Source of the DNA: an uncultured Acetatifactor sp.
GTDB lineage: Bacteria > Bacillota > Clostridia > Lachnospirales > Lachnospiraceae
Reading direction: 5' to 3'
NCBI GenBank assembly: GCA_910584375.1
Contig: CAJUAH010000009.1
Coordinates: forward strand, 62,001-126,000
DNA length: 64,000 bases
The translations under genes and the position numbers were made by a program. This document shows positions 60,891 through 64,000 of the stretch, in pieces. The notes beneath the pieces were generated by a model. The model was given only the letters and a program-made list of their open reading frames with translations. It did no database searches and was not told the origin of the DNA. Numbering within the stretch: position 1 is the stretch's first letter; every line of letters begins with the position of its first letter.

Positions 60891-61308
60891 GTATCTCAAA
60901 ATCTTCCGACTTGAAATTGCTGTAATATCTACCCTTTACCGCCGTAAATTTGAGCACACAATAATCCGGATCTGTCACGCCCTCCTTATAATACATGGTA
61001 TCGCCCCTCTCCCAAATCCGCTCTTTCGCCTCCGACGTCTCCAGCACCTCCACCGTGCCCACCAGGCTCACGCCCCGGAAGAACCGCCTGTCCACAAAGT
61101 AAACGCCGGCCTTATTGTTGGCCTTGAAACATTTCACCTTGTTGGAGGACGTGTTCGTGCTAAACCACAGCTCCCGGATCCCGTTTCTCTCCCTGGGCCT
61201 TAACATCGCCTTGGTGACGGGAAAACCGTCTGCGTCAATATACGACAAAAAGGCGTTGCCCGCCCTGTCGATCATTTTTCCTACTGTTTTTTCCGGTTCA
61301 CGCATCAT
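60871..61308 (-). CDS. Pyridoxamine 5'-phosphate oxidase-family flavoprotein
   Basis: 145 residues. F-L-S-Y-I-D-A-D-G-F-P near residue 19, L-W-F-S-T-N-T-S-S-N-K near 47 and V-S-L-V-G-T-V-E-V-L near 80 match the split-barrel FMN-binding fold. Such small members bind flavin or heme and are often of unknown substrate. The last codons belong to the 27-bp repeat array. Confidence 0.85.
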   Translation of the reverse strand: MMREPEKTVGKMIDRAGNAFLSYIDADGFPVTKAMLRPRERNGIRELWFSTNTSSNKVKCFKANNKAGVYFVDRRFFRGVSLVGTVEVLETSEAKERIWERGDTMYYKEGVTDPDYCVLKFTAVKGRYYSNFKSEDFEIQPADMQ

Positions 61309-61335
61309 TCTCTCTACCTCCCATGGTTTTGTTCA

Positions 61336-61482
61336 TTATTTTGGAAAAATATTTCCCAATATCCAAAACACTTTCCCCCGGCGGACAATATGCACATTAT
61401 CCTTCAATCTGTCCATCGCTCTTTGAACTGACGAAACAGAGGTCTGGTGTATTTCAGCCAGTTCCTTTAAATATGTATATTT
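61336..61482 (-). pseudogene. Remnant of an HTH DNA-binding protein
   Basis: The frame reads K-Y-T-Y-L-K-E-L-A-E-I-H-Q-T-S-V-S-S-V-Q, then R-A-M-D-R-L-K-D-N-V-H-I-V-R-R-G-K-V-F-W, ending N-I-F-P-K-stop. This is a helix-turn-helix with recognition helix and wing. An in-frame stop lies just before it and there is no start codon, so only the tail of a regulator remains. AT-rich. Confidence 0.6.
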
Positions 61483-61541
61483 TTATACAGATTACATAAT
61501 CTCCAACCACTTAACAGTTCAGTTCTATAATCCGGAATTTG

Positions 61542-62243
61542 TCAATCAGAATTTCTTATTTTTCTTATATTGTGATTCATTAAATGTCTGCCTAAATTTC
61601 TATATAGAAAGGCTTTAAATACTGACATTTCTTGGTGATGTTCTTTAAGTAAATCGTCTGGACAATCATATATTCCGAAGTCCTGACTAATCCCTTTGCT
61701 TTGAATATAAGTATTGTTTCGCTCAAAATCAATTACAGGATTACGGAAATCTTTTACTGCAACACCATATCCGCAAAAAGCACCTATACAAGCGGCATTT
61801 ATACTTTGTAATCTTGAGAGGTATCCTTTATCCAAGATAAATGCCTCAAGTTCATACCATACTCCATCCAAATAAACTTCTACCCAACTATGGAAAATAT
61901 CTTTAGGTGCATTTTTATATACAATGCCAGTCATTGCACCTTTTTGTAGTTTTTTATCAATTGTAAACCCATGTACTCGACATGGAACATTTACTCCACG
62001 AAGTAATGCCATGAAAAGCGTTCCTTTTGTATTACATTGTCCATATCCATCAGACAAAACTTCTGATGCTGAAATACTGTCATCCACATTGTACCCAAAT
62101 AAAATTTCATCCCGCACAAAATTATATATCTGTTTGATTCTATTATATGAATCCATATTTCCCCATTGTCTATCATATATTAACTGCTGTATATTCGTGG
62201 CTGAAAAATTTAACATGGAGGTTTCTCTCAAATATTGCTCCAT
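61542..62243 (-). CDS. Transglutaminase-like (papain-fold) protein
   Basis: 233 residues, AAGGAGAAAG before the ATG. G-Q-C-N-T-K-G-T-L near residue 73 (nucleophile Cys) and F-H-S-W-V-E-V-Y-L-D-G near 117 (His) are the transglutaminase-like core; a later Asp cannot be fixed by eye. No signal peptide, so it is cytoplasmic. Codon use is strongly AT-biased compared with neighbours, which suggests recent acquisition. Function unknown; it could be a peptidase, cross-linker or inactive relative. Confidence 0.78.
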   Translation of the reverse strand: MEQYLRETSMLNFSATNIQQLIYDRQWGNMDSYNRIKQIYNFVRDEILFGYNVDDSISASEVLSDGYGQCNTKGTLFMALLRGVNVPCRVHGFTIDKKLQKGAMTGIVYKNAPKDIFHSWVEVYLDGVWYELEAFILDKGYLSRLQSINAACIGAFCGYGVAVKDFRNPVIDFERNNTYIQSKGISQDFGIYDCPDDLLKEHHQEMSVFKAFLYRNLGRHLMNHNIRKIRNSD

Positions 62244-62345
62244 AGATTTCTTTCTCCTTAAATCCCGGTTTTACGCTCTATTCAGGTCGTCAGTAAACTG
62301 ACAGTTTTATCAATCTATTCGCGTTCTCCTGGATGTCAATCCTGT

Positions 62346-62586
62346 TGGGCCTATACAAAAAAAATGTCATTTTATACCCACATCCATCCCATATGATCAA
62401 GTTTTTCCATTACCTTTACATCCCCTGTGGGTCTATGCAGAAAAAATTACTGTCTGTACCCCCTTTTTGTTGCAAAACAGGGGGTAAAAAGAGTGAATTA
62501 TTGCATATAGGCCCATCCAAGCCCCAAAGCAAGAGGGTAATCCTCAAAAAGTGGGCACAAAAATGATATTTTTTTCTATATGCCCA
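62346..62586. repeat. Four 36-bp imperfect palindromic units in an AT-rich spacer
   Basis: Units at 62346-62381 and 62428-62463 (plus orientation) and 62480-62515 and 62551-62586 (minus orientation). All are exactly 36 bases, start with TGGG, have an A-run then a T-run, and end CCCAC or CCCCC. Each can fold on itself. They occupy most of the 503-base gap 62244-62746, which has no gene. Spacing is irregular and orientation flips, unlike a CRISPR array. Confidence 0.65.
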
Positions 62587-62746
62587 CCAGGATCAAAAAA
62601 ACATTGTCTAATGATATGCCCTGCACTTCAATGACACCGATATAAATCATCCCATCCTGCGCATTGGCAAAGCCGCACACCCATTTCCGGTATTCATCCC
62701 TCTAAGACTGCTTATATTCGATGTTTTGACTTTCCGCGATAAAATC

Positions 62747-63046
62747 TCAGTCTTCTTGCCTGCGATACTGCTCCGCAAGCTTATGTAAATGCTCTACTAT
62801 GTTCGGATTCCAATGGATCACGGAGGTTAACTGTTCGCAGGGAAACTCGCTGCATATGCCGCAAAACCGCGCGCCGTGCTCCCTTGCGCAGGCGTGTACT
62901 CTGCATCGGCCGGAGCCTGCCCATTCCGGGACATAGCCGTCCGCCTCTATACAGCCCTTGCATTCTCCGCTCACTTTTTTAGAACAGCCATTGCAGCATT
63001 CGCCGCAGGCCGTTATGGCAGTAAAATCTATTTTTGCGGTGTCCAA
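62747..63046 (-). CDS. DUF3795 Cys-rich protein
   Basis: 99 residues from a TTG at 63046 with AAAGGAAAGAG upstream; the frame is open further to at least 63091. C-G-E-C-C-N-G-C, C-K-G-C, C-R-V-H-A-C and C-G-I-C-S-E-F-P-C are the conserved DUF3795 cysteines, probably binding zinc or an iron-sulfur cluster. Role unknown. The region before it also encodes a C-P-V-C-G-N zinc-ribbon-like stretch in another frame, so the N-terminus may have been shifted. Confidence 0.7.
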   Translation of the reverse strand: MDTAKIDFTAITACGECCNGCSKKVSGECKGCIEADGYVPEWAGSGRCRVHACAREHGARFCGICSEFPCEQLTSVIHWNPNIVEHLHKLAEQYRRQED

Positions 63047-63154
63047 AGTCTCTTTCCTTTTCTTTCCCCGTATGTCTGCGGTCTGTGCCAAGTCCGCCGC
63101 CGTATCCCAATAAGGCGTTCCGGGTATTCCCGCAGACAGGGCACAGGTGCATTG

Positions 63155-63207
63155 CCCTCAAAAAAAGCACAGAGGGAGTTGCAAACGCTCCTGCACAACT
63201 CCCCTCT
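63155..63207 (-). terminator. Intrinsic terminator after aspS
   Basis: On the minus strand AGAGGGGAGTTG pairs with CAACTCCCTCT around a loop of about 14 bases, and a run of seven T follows after TGTGC. It lies 7 bases after the aspS stop. Confidence 0.88.
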
Positions 63208-63213
63208 TTCAAG

Positions 63214-64000
63214 TTACACGCTATGGTTTTCAAGAGAATCCTGCTCCGGCAGTTTTACCGCCAGACACAGCTCCTCCAGCTGCTTTTCATCCACTGTATT
63301 CGGCGCTTCGGACATCAGACAGGAGGCGTCCTTCACCTTGGGGAACGCGATCACTTCCCGGATGCTTTCCGCTTTTACCAGCAGCATCACAAAGCGATCC
63401 AGACCGATGGCCAGTCCGGCATGAGGGGGCACGCCGTATCTGAACGCGTCCAGCAAAAATCCAAACTGCTCATGAGCCTTTTCGTCCGTAAAGCCCAGCG
63501 CCCGGAACATGCGCTCCTGCACGTCGCTCTGGAAGATACGCACGCTCCCGCCTCCCAGCTCCACACCGTTTAACACAATGTCATATGCCTTGGCCCGCAC
63601 GCTGCCGGGATCGGATTCCAATCTCTCCAGATCTTCCTCCATGGGCATCGTGAAAGGATGGTGCATGGCTACAAAGCGCTCTTCCTCATCGCTCCACTCA
63701 AACTGCGGGAACTCCGTCACCCACAGGAAATTGAACTTGTCGTTGTCCACCAATGAAAGCTGCCTGGCCACCTCACAGCGCAGCGCTCCCAGCACGGCCC
63801 ACACGGTCTTTAAGCGATCCGCCGCAAAGAGCAGCAGATCCCCCGGCTCCCCCTGCATCGCCGCCACCAGATCCGCCAGCTGCTCCGGCGTCATAAATTT
63901 GGCAAAGGAGGACTTATAGCTGCCGTCCGGCATCACGGACAGGTAAGCCAGCCCTTTGACCCCGTACCCTTTGGCAAACTCCACCAGCGCGTCAATCTTT
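63214..64000 (-). CDS. aspS: Aspartyl-tRNA synthetase, C-terminal part (continues beyond window)
   Basis: The last 262 residues are visible. F-L-W-V-T-E-F-P-Q-F-E-W near the middle, H-H-P-F-T, Y-D-I-V-L-N-G-V-E-L-G-G-G-S-V-R-I and G-L-A-I-G-L-D-R-F (class II motif 3) are characteristic of bacterial AspRS. The visible part includes the end of the GAD insertion (L-L-L-F-A-A-D) and the second half of the catalytic domain. It charges tRNA-Asp in the cytoplasm. The start is outside the window. Confidence 0.95.
   Translation of the reverse strand, partial: KIDALVEFAKGYGVKGLAYLSVMPDGSYKSSFAKFMTPEQLADLVAAMQGEPGDLLLFAADRLKTVWAVLGALRCEVARQLSLVDNDKFNFLWVTEFPQFEWSDEEERFVAMHHPFTMPMEEDLERLESDPGSVRAKAYDIVLNGVELGGGSVRIFQSDVQERMFRALGFTDEKAHEQFGFLLDAFRYGVPPHAGLAIGLDRFVMLLVKAESIREVIAFPKVKDASCLMSEAPNTVDEKQLEELCLAVKLPEQDSLENHSV

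Noticed and set aside
62346..62586. CRISPR array
   Set aside because: The 36-bp units resemble repeat length, but spacers are 46, 16 and 35 bases, orientation flips, identity is low and no cas gene is present.
62979..63233. Separate zinc-ribbon gene (C-P-V-C-G-N) upstream of DUF3795
   Set aside because: Only the first dozen residues look protein-like and the frame then overlaps the DUF3795 gene; it may be a shifted N-terminus of that gene but cannot be settled here.
1..64000. rRNA, tRNA, integrase, transposase or prophage genes
   Set aside because: None were recognised; the phage-type lysozyme domains belong to secreted-effector proteins without other phage genes nearby.

Overview
The window looks like a chromosomal segment of a gut Lachnospiraceae-type Firmicute. 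This is inferred from gene content: a LytTR/DUF3021-controlled ABC transporter, many heterodimer-type ABC exporters, an AAA-ATPase/PD-(D/E)XK protein, a GH115 glucuronidase, YwqH-like type VII secretion partners, strong AGGAGG ribosome-binding sites and TTGACA/TATAAT-type promoters. Base composition is mid-range by eye, with AT-richer patches at 1-670, 11.3-12.2 kb, the toxin catalytic core, and 61.5-62.7 kb. No rRNA, tRNA, CRISPR array, integrase or transposase was recognised.

Layout. 0-2.9 kb: two related small Cys-rich secreted proteins (one cut by the edge) and a large solute-binding lipoprotein. 2.9-9.6 kb, minus strand: MATE exporter, HExxH protein, HD hydrolase, P-loop kinase-like protein, MBL hydrolase, hotdog thioesterase and hypotheticals. 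9.6-11.3 kb: an ABC-class ATPase gene that has lost its nucleotide-binding core and is split into two overlapping frames, behind an 11-codon leader ORF and a terminator. 11.3-19.1 kb: a partly duplicated polymorphic-toxin locus. Two phage-lysozyme-type toxins, each followed by a DxDxDG lipoprotein (proposed immunity), share three small helical type VII secretion partners; a third frameshifted lipoprotein and a partner-gene remnant follow. 19.1-24.4 kb: response regulator, intramembrane-type histidine kinase, FtsX-type ABC exporter and lipoprotein. 24.6-28.6 kb: GH115 enzyme and AraC regulator. 28.7-31.5 kb: LytTR, DUF3021, ABC ATPase and ABC-2 permease. 31.8-36.2 kb: a GT39-like glycosyltransferase and two regulators.

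36.4-42.4 kb: two ABC exporters with N-terminal sensor and zinc-ribbon extensions flank a DUF1854 gene. The group is preceded by a promoter, a 28-codon leader ORF and an intrinsic terminator (an attenuator layout), and a long hairpin lies before the DUF1854 gene. 42.4-49.6 kb: a double-HTH MerR regulator upstream of two ABC exporters and a UvrA-like protein. 49.6-59.7 kb: AAA/PD-(D/E)XK protein, ABC exporter, Sfp-type phosphopantetheinyl transferase, DUF4261-like protein, DHH phosphoesterase, and a TIR/WD40 gene broken by an internal deletion. 59.8-64 kb: EamA, GNAT, PNPOx-like, a low-GC transglutaminase-like island with four 36-bp palindromic units, DUF3795, and the 3' part of aspS.

Three themes stand out. 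(1) The duplicated lysozyme/lipoprotein module, with a 369-bp identical catalytic core and diverged tails, suggests toxin-immunity diversification. (2) Two separate promoter, mini-ORF, terminator leaders sit in front of ATPase or transporter genes. (3) Short tandem repeats (periods 11, 15, 16, 27, 27, 42, 45 and 69 bp) recur at gene ends, linkers and intergenic spaces, alongside two genes broken by internal deletions, which points to frequent slippage or recombination in this genome.
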